A stretch of 64,000 nt of DNA from Coniferiporia sulphurascens (Eukaryota > Basidiomycota > Agaricomycetes > Hymenochaetales > Hymenochaetaceae). The notes beneath the pieces are model-generated. The model was not told the DNA's origin, ran no database searches, and worked only from the letters and a program-made list of their open reading frames with translations. The position numbers were made by a program, and so were the translations under genes. Of this stretch, positions 44,244 through 55,853 are shown piece by piece. Numbering within the stretch: the stretch's first letter is position 1; every line of letters starts with the position of its first letter. The stretch lies in NCBI GenBank assembly GCA_002794785.1, contig NBBA01000020.1, forward strand, positions 1-64,000. The letters run 5' to 3'.

Positions 44244-47200
44244 TAGGAGACATCTCCGTCATGCAGTGGAACACCACCCACTCACTTGTGGCGATAAATT
44301 CCCTGATCCCACTTCTTACTGACACTCCTTCCCCACCACACCTAATTCTTATCCAGGAACCACCCTGGTACCAAATAGGCCTGCAACCATCCCTCACCAA
44401 CCCCACTGGCACACCAGTGTTCAATGTCCCCAATATCCTGGGCTACACACCGGTCCTACCCCCCGACTCCCGCCCCTGGGTAGTCACCTATGTGGCACAC
44501 TCCCTCCCTCCAACTTCATGGTCAGTCCTCAGAACTGCCTCGCACGGCACCGACATCCTCACTGTGGAAATCCGATCCTCCCTCACAGTCCAGGTGTGCA
44601 ATTACTACGGCATGTCACCCCCAGATTGGGTTGGGGCCCCCCCACAGTACCCAGGTGAGTTATTCCTCTTCTTGCTCCCCTCGGCACTAGCCACCACCCT
44701 CCTTGTGGTGGGTGACTTCAACTGTCGCCACCCCACATGGTCCGAACTCTCCGCCTCATGGCCAGAGGAATTGAGGGCACAACCCCTCGATGACTTTTTC
44801 CATGGGCATGGCCTAGCGCCTGCCCATCTACCTGACTCTGACTCAAGACCCGACGGCAGCCGCCTGAGGTGTCCCATAGACATGGTCTGGGCCCCCCCCT
44901 CCATTAACCCTGATGCCATCCTGGACTCGGCCACCTCTGACCTTTCCCCACTGTCAGATCATGCAATTCTGCGCTGGTCTATTCCTTTTCAACCCCCACC
45001 TCCAGTCCTCAAGACCCGCCGGCTTCTACCAGCCGACAAGGAGGAGTGGACCGACATTGCCTTCCCTCTACTAGACCTCGCTTTCAACCTCCCAGTCTGC
45101 GACACCCTCACCTTGGACAACAAAGCTGACGCCATGGTAACAGCCATGGTGGCAGCCCTTGAGCCATTCACCTGTCTCATGAAACCGTCGAAAATGGAGG
45201 TCCCATGGTGGATGTCAATGTGCAAAAACCTGCTGACCACCATTTCGACAGCTACCACCCCCCTCCAACACATGTCAGCATGCCGCGCCTTCAAACGCGG
45301 AGTGCACACAGCCAAGTGGCAGTTCTATGCCGATCAGGCAGCCGAAGTGGATGCCTCCAACATCTGGACCTGGGCCAAACACGGCCTCGGCACCCACCCC
45401 ACACCCATCCCATCCCTCAAACAACGAGATGGCACCTTCACCCAGTCAGATGATGAGAAAGGTGAGCTATTTTGCGAAACCTTCTTCATGCCTCCCCCTC
45501 CCCTGCCAGTGGACCAAAATCCACCCCCACCCCCCCAATCAGCTGCCCCACCGATCCTCCTCACCGGGCTTACGGGGGCACTGTCCGACACCTCCAATTT
45601 GTTGGCTCCGGGCCTCTTGGGAATAGGATACCGCCCCCTGAAATGGGTGGTGGAATCCTACCCCGATGAGATTCTAACACTCTTCAACAACTGTCTGTGC
45701 ATGGGGCACCACCCCAAGTGCTGGCGGGCGGCAAAAGTAGTTATGCTCCGAAAGCCTAACAAAAAGGACCCGTTCTCACTGTGCTCATACCAGCCCATCA
45801 CCCTCGAGGAGACCCTGGGGAAACTCCTCGAAAAGATTATAGCTAACTGGCTCCAGTTCCTCACTAACAAGTGGGACTAGTTGCCACCTAACCAGTATGG
45901 GGGGCATCAAGGACACTCAGTCTACGATGCCGCCCAACACCTCTTACAGATAGCAGAGAATGCCCATGCGAAGGGCCTTGTATGCTCGGTCTTAGTGGTC
46001 GACATTCAGGGCTTCTTTGACTCGGTACACCCCCACCTCCTCCACTGGCAATTGCTGGAGCTCCAGTGCCCACCCAACATGGCAGACTGGTGTCTCTCCT
46101 TCATGATGGACAGGCAGGTCGCAGTCACCTTCAACAGCACCACCCTCCCAACCGCCCCTAAACCCAACTTCGGCACCCCCCAAGGATCGCCCGTCTCCCC
46201 CATCCTATCAACAATTTTTGTGGGCATGGTCCTCCAGCATTTTCACCAAGCCGGCACCATGGCGCTCGCATATGTGGATGACCACCTACTAATATGTGTT
46301 GGCCCCTCAGTAGCATCCAACTGCCACCGCCTGGCCGACGCATATCACCAACTCGATGGCCTCTTTGGCAACATCAGTCTCAACATTGAAGCCGCCAAAA
46401 CAGAGGCACTCCACTTCCATCCACCTCGATGCAGAGTCGGCTATCATGGCTGGGACACCGCCAGGATCCAAATCGACCCTAACACCCTCATCCAACCCTC
46501 CCATCCACTGTGGTGGCTTGGGATCTGGTGGGATCCAGGCCTGACCTTCAAGCCCCACATCGAGCGAATGTGCTCCAAGGGACTCTCCACCCTTGCCGCC
46601 CTCTGCATCCTAGGCAACACCGAACATGGAGTATCAGCCCTCCTCCTCCAACGACTATACACCAGCTGTGTCCACTCTGTCCTAGCATGGGGCACTCCAG
46701 TCTGGTACCATGGCTGCCGCCAAAAAACCCTGATCAACTGACTCCAGTCTGTGCAAAACACGGCCTGCCAGTGGATCCTAGGCATCTACAAAGGTGCCTC
46801 CCCTTTTTCTACTGATTTTCTATGCTCAGTCCCTCCCCTTTCTTTTTACTTTGAATACTTAAAAACATCACATTCCCTGCGCCTATGGCGCACCCCCCAC
46901 TCTATCGGCTGCAAATGCTTTTGCAATGTAACTAATAGACCTTTTTCCCTTTCTCTGCAGGTCCAAGTCCCTCGGGTGCAACTGGTCCCTGCATACATGC
47001 ATCCCCCCTGGACGGATCCTCTGGCCTTTACAGGTGGATGGGTCACCTTCACCCTCCCCTCCCTCCCAGTCACAGGTGACACACACAATGAGTTCGTAAA
47101 GGCCGCCCTAGATCTCAGCACCACCCCCCACCTCCAGGTCTTCACCGATGGCTCTCACATTGGAACTGCCTCGGGATCCGCCATCTGTGCCATGTGCGGC

Positions 47201-48239
47201 CTCACCAAACTACGGTCCCGCTGCCTTGCCTTCCCCACCTGTGCCACCACCACGGATGCAGAAATCTTCTCTCTCGCAACCACTCCGGGCTGGGCCGCGC
47301 ACCGCCTCCGCACCCATCTGCCTGTCACATCGGACCTATTCTTCCTGTCCGATTTGCTGACGGCTTTAAACCTCTTCCACAGCTGGGCTGCCATACCGGG
47401 CGCCCATCTCCTTCACCTTTGGAAGGCAGGGGTCGAGATGCTTTTGGACTCACATCCAGGCCTCACTATCCATTTTGTGTGGTGTCCGGGTCACTCAGAT
47501 GTTCCTGGGAATGAATGGGCTGATGACAAAGTGAAACTCACCATGGAGCTCCCCCCCACAACTTGTGCCCTCCATCTCTGCCCTCAAGGAAGTGGCCACC
47601 AAGACCCTGGTCAAACGGTGGACACTATCATTGGCCCACCCTCTTGCCTCCACCACTGACAAATACTTGGCAGTGCACGGCATCCCCTCTCGCCACCTGC
47701 AGAAACTGCTCACCCACTCTGTGGACCACCCTTGCCATCACCTTTCTGCAGTAGCGCAAGTCCTCTGCCGTGCCGGTCCCTATGGGGGCTACTGGCTGAG
47801 CTTCGACTCAGCCTACCGGCGCAGGCATGGCTTGATCTCCCACTGCAGGTGGCATAACCACCCACCATGGCCAGTGCAGATGACCGCCCACATTCTAGGC
47901 AGGTGCACCACATTCCAACCCTGGATTCGGCGCATTTGGCCAGCCAAAATCCCCCTCCCAGTCCACCATTCAGAATGGGCTGAGGAGAACCTTATTCTGG
48001 TTCTGTGCTGCCGGCTTAGGCTAACGGGGCACTTGAACCGCCTCTCCAACAGAACTGTGGGCACCATCTGTCTGGCTTTTGCCGCAATGGAACTAGATGG
48101 CCACCCTACCGACGAGGACATGGACTTGGACCTCCTTTGGGACTACATGCATTGTATGCTCGGACCCCACACCCAGGACTCGGACCCGGCTCTCTTGGAG
48201 CTTTCAGGTGCGCTCCCACCCTTTTTCTCTGATTTGTGA
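44240..48239 (+). pseudogene. E13 ORF2, nearly complete, two stops and one frameshift
   Basis: Endonuclease motifs GDFN (near 44709) and SDH are intact. TAG 45878-45880 replaces TGG and TGA 46739-46741 replaces CGA, both in the same frame. YVDD (near 46273) and FTDGS (near 47144) are intact. A one- or two-base loss in a C run near 47555 shifts the frame inside RNase H. The end LPPFFSDL-TGA is at 48239. Catalytic residues are better preserved than in the open ORF2 of E7. Confidence 0.87.
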
Positions 48240-48467
48240 TCGCCATTCAGACTCCTAATTGTATGTCTTGGCCAGTGCTCTCACCCTCCCTTTCTCCATT
48301 CTAAGCTACCTCCTTTGCCTGCCCTTGTCCACTTGGTATCGTCATAGTGATATGTATTCCTACCTCTGCTTCTCTTCTGCCTTGTACTAATAGGGGCCCT
48401 TCACACCTTGGCACCCTTCAGGGAGCAGGGCCCCCGCCCAGTTTTGTGCATTGCACAATGACAGGGG

Positions 48468-49025
48468 TGTTACAATTTTCCTTTACTTTCCCCTACTGCG
48501 CTGACTCACTTCCTCTTCATCATCATCAGTCAGTGCAACTCACCCATCTCTCTGCCTTGCTCATCCTTATTTCACCTTGCGCCATAAGATGCCATGATGA
48601 TGCCTTATTGCACCATCATGATGTGCTTTGCTTACTGATCACCGTACTTGTATTACCAAGGCCTTCCTTGAGTTTCCATGACCTTCCATAGTCTGGTAAA
48701 CACACCTAACCAAGTCGCTACAGTAGCAAACACATAGAGTAGCATATAAGCATGTAACTTCAGTAGCACAAGCCCTAAGCTTGTGCTCTTTGTTCATACA
48801 AGCCCATTATCTGCTACCACCAGTCTACCGAGTGTCTATTGGCTATTAGTCGCTTCATCGTAACCCGACTTCGCTAAGAAGCCTACTGCGCCCTATCGTC
48901 GATCAGGAAGCCCCACTGACGATCATCTTCGACTTATGACATCTAGGAAGCCCCATTGCCATACTATCAGTCCCGACAATCAGGAAGCCCCAATGTTGAT
49001 CACCATGTAACCATTGAGCTTAACA
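48468..49025 (+). mobile_element. LTR-B3: solo LTR, 558 bp, mismatched target duplication
   Basis: TGTTAC...TTAACA inside the E13 3' UTR. Left flank AGGGG (48463-48467), right flank GGGGG (49026-49030): four of five match, whereas the other three LTR-B copies have perfect duplications. The landmark hairpin and AGGAAGCCCC repeats are present. The right flank shares the unusual GGGGGCCTCC string with E15. Confidence 0.88.
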
Positions 49026-50741
49026 GGGGGCCTCCATTGTTATGTAGTTAGGGCCCCCCCTTCGGGGGGGCAGCTTGTAATTATGTAGTACTGCAGGAAT
49101 AATAATAATAAAAGTCGGTTGGGTGGCCATCAAGGTCCATCATGGCAAAGGCCAGCCAGATGGCACCCGAGGTCCTGTCTGAAAGGCGGTTCAAATGCCC
49201 CATCAGTTTAAGCCAATGGCACAGAACCGGGAGGCGGTGTTCATCAGCCCACTCTGAGTGGTGGACTGGGAGGGGGTCCCAAGGTGGCCATACACGTTGT
49301 ATCCACAGGTGGAAAGTGCTGCAGCCGCCTAAGATGTGGGCGGTCGACTGTGTGGGCCATGGTGGGTGGTTGTGCCACCTGCAATGCGAGATCAGGCCGT
49401 GCCTGCACCGGTTGGCTGAGTCAAAGCTCAGCCAGTAACCCCCATAGGGACCAGCGTGGCAGAGGACCTGAGCGACTGTGGACAGCTCACTGTGGGGATG
49501 GTTGACCAAATGCATGAGCAGCTTTCGAGGTCGGCAAGAGGGGAGGCTGTGTACTGCCAAGTATTTGTTGGCAGTTGAGGCTAGTGGGCGTGTGAGTGAG
49601 AGGGTCCACTGGTCCATGAGGGTGTGGATGGCGACTTCTTTTAGTGCAGAGGTGGAGGGCTTTAGGTCAGATGGCGGGAGCTCTGTCACCAGTTTCGCTT
49701 CCATGTCAGCCCATTCATTGCTGGGGATGTCCAAGTGGCCAGGACACCATGTGAAATGAACGGTGAGTTGGGGGTATGAGTCCAGCAGGGTCTCTATGCC
49801 TGCTTTCCATATGTGGAGGAGGTGGGCTCCAGGAGCAGCAGCCCATGTGTGGAAGAGGTGGAGTGCAGTCAGTGAATCAGACAAGAAGAAAATGTCCGAT
49901 GTGACATGCAATTGCGCCAGGAGGCGGCGCACTACCCAGCCCAGGGCCATTGCGAGGGAAAACTCCTCGGCATCCATGGCAGTGGTGCAGGTGGGGGACT
50001 CCAGTCGATGTGACTGGAGGCAGGTGGTGCCAAGCATGGTGCAGATGGCTGATCCCGACTTGTCATCGATGCACAAGCTGTCTGTGAATACCTGGACATG
50101 TGGGGTGGAGCCCAGGGCCCTTGCGGCACTCACAAATTGCTTGCAAGTGTTGGCACTGACCAGGGTGATGGGGGTGGTAAAGTGGACTTGGCCGTTTGTG
50201 AAGGCCAGGGGGTCCATCCATGGGGGATGCGTGTATGCAGGGACCTGTTGAACCCGGGGGGCTCGGACCTGCAGAGAAAGTGAGAAAGGTCTGTTAGCTA
50301 CATTTTTAAATAATTTGTGGCCAATAGAGTGGGGGGTGCGCCATAGGCACAGAGAATGGGTAGTCTTTATATACTCGAAGTAAAAAGAAAGAGGAGGAAT
50401 GGAGCAAAGAAAATTTGTGGAATGGGGGGAGGTGCCTTTGAAGACACCCAATATCCAGCGACAGGCCGTGTTTTGCATGGCCTGAAGGCAGTTTACCAAG
50501 GTTTTTTGGTGGCAGCCATGGTACCAGACTGGCATGCCCCAGGACAGGACAGAGTGGACACAGGAGGTGTACAGGCGGTGGAGAAGGAGGGCCGAAATAC
50601 TGTGTTGGGTGTTGCCCAGAATGTGGAGGGCGGTGAGGGTAGAGAGCCCCTTGGAGCACATGCACTCGATGTGGGGCTTGAAAGAGAGGGCTGGGTCCCA
50701 CCAAATCCCCAACCATTGCAGTGGGATTGAGGGGCAGATCA

Positions 50742-52081
50742 TGTTAGATTCACTCCCTGATTAAGGGTTAGAAACAAGTGATAACAGATTCACACAATGA
50801 TACTAGTTAGTTTAGGGCAGGCTTGGTACCCTTCACTTGCTAGAGTGTTAGAGCTGATGATGGCGGTAAGAGACAAGGGATGAATTAAACTGCTTTTTAC
50901 TGCAATTTTACATTGGGCTTTTATACCCTACATGTTGTAGTCTATTTACTATGTTCCAGTAGATACTACAACATACTACTCTCACTTTATAAGTCATAAG
51001 AATGTTCCGGTACAATCCTGTACATGCTATTTACTATTCTTAGCTTCTTATGAGTCATATTCTGGTATGTTCTACAGCCTACCATGCTATCTTTATCTTA
51101 TGCTAGAACCTTCTCTGAGTTTCCATCGAGTCATACAGTATCATACCTAAGTTAACCATTCTCGGATACTACTATACCTATGATGCTTCTCCTTAATTCC
51201 TAATTGGTTCTACTGTGCGATGCGCTATACTTGGCTCCCATCAATTATGACTTCAATTGATCACCATGCTTCCATCAGCTATTCTTAGCCGAATGCTTAG
51301 ATATACTTGTGTGGCTCAGCAATTATGCTAGCCTTCTTAATCTTATCTTGTTGTGGCTTGTTACTTATTACTGTAGACTAAGATTGAGTCATTTCCATTG
51401 CTTCGTTAAAAGGGGTTCATTCTGGTGTCCTATCGTCTATTGGCATAAAGAGCTCTTCAGGTCCTATAGTGTTTATATTTGTTATCCTGCTATACCCTGG
51501 TGTGACTCTATATGAAGGTTCATCATTGAACCATCATATTATAATCTCCTTATCTATTGGTACTAACTCCTGTCTTTGGTTTGGTTCCTTTCGATCTATT
51601 GTTGTGTGTCCTTTGGCTATGAAGTTGGCTTTGTATGCAAATAGTTGTTCTCATAATTGTTTATTGATAGTATGAACTATTTGGTGTGCCGCTTCTGCAT
51701 GATCGGTTGATGTAATAACTGCCCTTTGATAACATAATTCATTATGTGGCTGATTATAAATCTCGGTTCTTGTATAAGCACTGATTACATATCTATTCAA
51801 TTGGTATGAGAACATAGTTGCTCTATGTTCGATTATTACTTCTAGCCTTTCTGCCACTTGTTGTTCCCTTGTAGTATGATCAAATGTAATTTGACAGTTG
51901 TCATATCCTGCATTCTGTCCTACTGTTGCACATGCAATGTCAAACACTTTCCATGCTACTTGATCTGCATCTTTACAGCGTTGGCATAGGTTCCTGGTAT
52001 CGATTAGAGTTACGGGTCTTGCCATGTCGATCTTGCTAATCTGTTGATCCGGCAATCACAATTTTCATCAATTTACCAACA
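50742..52081 (-). mobile_element. LTR-A2: solo LTR, 1,340 bp, minus strand
   Basis: Reverse-oriented copy of LTR-A1 with TGTTAG at the left edge and CCAACA at the right. Perfect 5-bp duplication GATCA (50737-50741 and 52082-52086). No internal retroelement body. About 10% of positions differ from LTR-A1 by eye, largely transitions. Confidence 0.9.
51378..52025 (-). pseudogene. Second copy of the LTR-A 215-codon ORF, three nonsense codons
   Basis: Same length and register as 3823-4470. Open for the first 125 codons or so, then TGA after INKQL. Two more TGA lie further on, in the contexts of IIIRWF and PERTPF of the intact copy. All three are CGA-to-TGA. Amino-acid changes elsewhere are few and mostly conservative, and there are no indels, which argues that the frame was protein-coding in the parent. 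Confidence 0.65.
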
Positions 52082-52731
52082 GATCAGGGTGTTGGGGTCG
52101 ACTTGGACACCGGCTGTGTCCCAGCCATTGTAGCCGGTTTGTCGCCGAGGGGGGTGGAAGTGGAGGCACTCCGTCTTGGTGGCTTCGATGTTGAGACCGA
52201 TGGTGCCGAAGAGGGTGTCGAGTTGGTGGTAGGCACGGGTGAGAGTGTGGCAGTTGGATGCCACTGAAGGACCTATGCAGATTAGTAGATGGTCATCAAC
52301 ATATGCCAGGGCGGTGGTGCCGGCTTGGTGAAAATGCTGGAGGACCACCCCTGCGAAAATAGTTGACAGGATGGGGGAGACTGGCGATCCCTGGGGGGTG
52401 CCGAAGTCGGGTTTGGGGGCAGTAGGGAGGGTGGTGCTGTCGAAGGCAATGGCAACCTGCTGGTCCATCATGAAGGACAAGCACCAGTTGGTCATGTCTG
52501 GCATGCAACTGAGGTCCAACAATTGTTGGTGGAGGAGCTGGGGGTGCACTGAGTCGAAGAAACCCTGAATGTCAACTGCTAGGACCGAACAGACGAGGCC
52601 CTCCAAGTGGGCACACTCCGCAATCTGTAAAAGGTGTTGGGTGGCATCATAGACCGAATGGCCTTGACACCCCTCATATTGATTAGGTGGCAGCCAGTCC
52701 CACGTGTTAGCGAGGAACTGAAGCCGGTTAG

Positions 52732-52989
52732 TATTAAATAAATATAACGAAATGATATAAATAAACGGATGGTCATATGAACAACCATCTTACTAAGTAA
52801 ATGATAACGCAATGATAACGCCATACAATATAGGAGCTAGATAGTTATAGTAGTACTAGCTCACGGAACGTGTATATAAGGGGAGCTGGTCTCGCCCTAG
52901 AAATACATCGGTTTACGCTGATAACCCACCTTCGCCTCTACTACACCACTGCACCTCATCGTCTACCACAATGTGCATAGATTTTAAGA
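52732..52989 (+). mobile_element. Element C2: 258-bp insertion, same family as C1
   Basis: Starts TATTAAATAAATATAA and ends TAGATTTTAAGA. Perfect 5-bp duplication GTTAG (52727-52731 and 52990-52994). TGTATATAAGGGG near 52870 matches the TATA-like box of C1. It interrupts E14 ORF2 just after the ITLEETLGKLL coding segment. Confidence 0.78.
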
Positions 52990-53709
52990 GTTAGTGATTA
53001 TCTTTTTGAGGAGTTTCCCTAAGGTCTCCTCAAGGGTGATGGGCTGGTAAGAGCGTGGCGAGAAGGGGTCCTTCTTGTTTGGCTTCCTGAGCATTACTAC
53101 TTTTGCCACCTGCCAGCACTCGGGGTGGTGCCCCAAGTGTAGGCAGTCGTTGAAAAGTGTAAGTATCTCGTTGGGGTAGGCCTCAACCACCCATTTCAGG
53201 GGGCGATAGCCTATTCCCAAGAGGCCCAGAGCCGACAAGTTGGATGTGTCGGCCAGTGCCCCCATAAGCTCCAAAAGGAGTATGGGCAGGGCAGCTGGTT
53301 GAGGTGGTGGGAGCGGAGTGGTGGCCACTGCCTGGGGAGGAGGGGGCATGAAGAAGGTTTCGCAGAATAGCTCACCTTTCTTGTTGTCCATCTGGGTGAA
53401 GGAGCTGTCTCGCTGTTTCAGTGAGGGGATGGGAGTAGGTCGGTTGCCGAGGCCACGCTTGGCCCAGTTCCAGATGTTGGAGGTGTCCGCTTCCAATGCC
53501 TTGTCGGCATAGAACTGCCATTTGGCAGTCCTGACGCCCCTTTTGAAGGCTCATCTAGCTGATGAACACTGGAGGGGGGTGGTGGCCATTGTAATGGCGG
53601 ATAGGAGGGTCTTGCAGTGGGGTGACCACCATGGGACTTCTGTTTTTGACGGCTTGGAGAGGTGGGTGAATGGCTGTAGGGTGGCGACCATAGAGTCAAT
53701 GACTGCTTT

Positions 53710-54090
53710 CTTTTTTATTATTATTATTATTATTCCTGCAGTATTACATAATTACAAGCTGCCCCCCCCGAAGGGGGGGCCCTAACTACATAACAATGGA
53801 GGCCCCCATCATTGCGCAACGCACAAAACTGGGCAGGGGCCCTGCTCCCCAAAGGGTGCCAAGGTGTGAAGGGCCCCTATTAGTACAAGGCAGAAGAGAA
53901 GCAGAGGGAGGAATACATATCACTACGACGATACCAAGTGGATGAGGGCAGGCAAAGGAGGTAGCTTAGAATGGAGAAAGGGAGGGTGAGAGCACTGGCC
54001 AAGACATACGATTAGGAGTCCGAACGGTGATCACAAATCAGAGAAAAAGGGTGGGAGCGCACCTGAAAGCTCCAAGAGAGCCGGGTCTGA
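53710..54090 (-). mobile_element. E15: 5'-truncated LINE 3' end, minus strand
   Basis: Plus-strand view: T/ATT tail at 53710, then the reverse of the 3' UTR and last codons of ORF2, breaking at 54090. The right flank is the TSD copy TGGCCACCCAACTGAT that opens E16. The matching TSD copy is now at the far end of E14 (49114-49129, inverted). No coding domain. Confidence 0.85.
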
Positions 54091-54551
54091 GTGGCCACCC
54101 AACTGATGAGGATATGGACCTGGACCTCCTACGGGACTACATGCATTGTATGCTCGGACCACGAACCCAGGACTCGGACCTGGCCCTTTTGGAGCTCTCA
54201 GGTATGCTCCCTCCTTTTCCCTCTGATTAGTGCCCGTCTTTCAAATTCCCATGAATACGTCCCAGTCAGTGCTCTCACCATCCCTTTCTCAATTCTAAGC
54301 TTCTTACTTTGCCTGCCCTCACCCACTTGGTTTGTTCATAGCGACATGTATTCCTCCCTCTCTTGTCCTTCTTACTCAATAGGGGCTCTTCACACTTAGG
54401 CACCCCTCGGGGAGCAGAGTCCCTGCCCAGTTTTGTGCGATGTGCAATGACAGGCACCTCCGTTGTTATGTAGTTAGGGCCCCCCCTTTGGGGGGCAGCT
54501 TGTAATTATGTTATACTGCAGGAATAATAATTTTTTAAAAATTAAAAAAAA
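54091..54551 (+). mobile_element. E16: LINE C-terminus and 3' UTR, probable 3' half of E14
   Basis: Opens at TGGCCACCCAACTGATGAGG, encodes the last 45 or so codons (DMDLDLLRDYMHCMLGP to FPSD-TAG near 54230) and ends with the family 3' UTR and an A/T-rich tail near 54551. It lacks any upstream part in plus orientation. The 16-bp overlap with E14 identifies its missing body. Confidence 0.8.
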
Positions 54552-54918
54552 GGGCACAGGAAACTCAGTGCACTGAGCGGGCTGTAGTGGCAGGGGATAG
54601 TTCCCTCTGTTGGCTTGAGAGGACTAAATCCTCCATGAGTTCTAATGGGGGTAATTCCCATTCGGGCTTAAGTTGATTCCTTGACATGCAGCAGCGCTTC
54701 ACATCACCAAGCAGGTATGGGGGGGCATGAGTCCAGGCGGCCGGGGGTGGTGGGGTAGTGCCTATGGCGCCACAACCCTCACACTACACCTTTGGTGCGT
54801 CAGGTAGCTCTAATCTCACCTTTAGGCCTGTATGGCGTGAAGGACAGCAAGAGGGGTTTGTCGGGCCCCATATCCTGAGGAAGGTGCACGCATATGTTGG
54901 GCCCCACAAGGGCGTCCT
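54552..54918. other. Unassigned 367-bp segment
   Basis: Lies between the E16 tail and the broken start of E17. I find no ORF of note, no match to any LINE part, LTR-A, LTR-B, C or the foldback. It is GC-rich with short Gly/Pro-codon-like runs. It may be exposed host DNA, the 5' UTR of a different LINE, or part of an element seen only here. Confidence 0.5.
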
Positions 54919-55525
54919 TTAGTCAGGCCCCTTGGCCTCGACAGCTGACAAATACCTAGCTGTCAGTGGTATCCCCTCACATTGTTCCCATAAGCTTCTC
55001 ACACAGTTGGTTGACCACCCTTGCCAGGAGCTATCTGCAGTCGCACAAGTCCTCTGCCATGCCGGCCCCTATGGGGGCTACTGGCTGAGCTTTGACTCAG
55101 CCTACCAGCACAGGCATGGCCTGATTTCACACTGCAGATGGCACAACCACCCCCCCTGGCTGGCCCAGTTGACCGCTCACATATTGGGCAGATGCCGTAC
55201 TTTCCAACCATGGATCTGCAGGGTCTGGCCTCCCCACCTCCCCCTCCTGACCCATCACACTGAATGGGCCGACAAAAACCATCTCCAGGTTCTATGCCAC
55301 TGGCTTAAACTTACAGGGCACCTGAACCGCCTGTCTGACCATACCTCAGCAGCCATCTGCCTGGCTTTCACCACAATGGATCTAGAGGGACACCCAACCA
55401 ACGAAGATATGGACTTGGACCTCCTCAGGGACTTCATGAGTCATATGCTTGGACCCCGAACCTTGGACCCAGACCCGGCTCTCTTGGAGCTTTCAGGTGT
55501 GCTTCCTCCCTTTTCCGCTGTCTAG
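54919..55525 (+). pseudogene. E17 ORF2 C-terminal fragment
   Basis: About 200 open codons from the post-NEWAD region (STADKYLAV) to LPPFSAV-TAG. No catalytic motif remains. The single frame without stops suggests a relatively young fragment. Confidence 0.8.
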
Positions 55526-55853
55526 TGCCTGCCTTTCAGACTCCCCCTTGCATGTCCTGGCCAGCACTCTCGCCCTCCCTTTCCTATTCTAAGCTACCCC
55601 CATTGCCTGCCTTTGTCCGCTTGGCTCAGCCGTAGTGAAATGTATTCCTCCCTCTGCCTTTTTTCTGTACTAATAGGGGCCCTTCACACCTCAGCTCACT
55701 TCGGGGAGCAGGGCCCCCACCCAGTTTCATGTGTTGTGCGATGACGGGCACATCTGTTGTTATATAGTTAGGGCCCCCCCTTCGGGAGGGCAGCTTGTAA
55801 TTATGTAATACTGCAGGAATAATAAATAAAATAAAATAATAATAAATAAAAAA
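54919..55853 (+). mobile_element. E17: 5'-truncated LINE 3' end
   Basis: Starts in the late RNase H region and ends with a long mixed TAA/A tail at 55853, abutting minus-strand ORF1 of E18. No target duplication is evident between the 54552-54918 segment and E18, so this insertion is either rearranged or deletion-associated. Confidence 0.82.

Larger units (their letters stand above)
42162..49113 (+). mobile_element. E13: full-length LINE carrying LTR-B3
   Basis: 5' end CATCCTTC at 42162 and TAA-rich tail to 49113. Without LTR-B3 it is about 6,390 bp. Left flank is E12 (RT region) and right flank is the C-terminal end of E14. No target duplication is visible, unlike the other full-length copies. 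See the inversion finding: its 3' end was probably exchanged with that of E15. Confidence 0.88.
49114..53709 (-). mobile_element. E14: minus-strand LINE ORF2 body, interrupted by LTR-A2 and C2
   Basis: Segments on the minus strand: 53709-52995, 52731-52082 and 50741-49114. It is cut at the C-terminal GHPTD codons by the E13 tail and at KAVIDSM by the E15 tail. Its last 16 bases in sense (TGGCCACCCAACCGAC) match the first 16 of E16 with two CpG transitions. I therefore regard E14 and E16 as one element split by E15 and later inverted. Confidence 0.8.
49114..53709 (-). pseudogene. E14 ORF2: linker, RT, post-RT, RNase H
   Basis: After removing LTR-A2 and C2 with one TSD each, all three segments share one frame. 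The only nonsense codon I find is TGA at 53551-53553 (sibling CGA). PQGSPVSPILSTIF and YVDD (near 52294) are intact. The RNase H start reads FTDSL; SDSL and NEWAD are intact. From 50741 to 49114 about 540 codons are open. Apart from the two insertions this is one of the least damaged ORF2 bodies. Confidence 0.82.

Noticed and set aside
53710..54551. Twin-priming (5' inversion) of a single LINE insertion to explain E15 and E16
   Set aside because: Both E15 and E16 contain the 3' UTR and a tail. Twin priming inverts only upstream sequence and leaves one tail.
54552..54925. 5' target duplication for E17 (a GTC-CCTTT-like similarity to 55856-55870)
   Set aside because: The match is short, gapped and not adjacent to the E17 boundary; it is no better than chance in GC-rich DNA.
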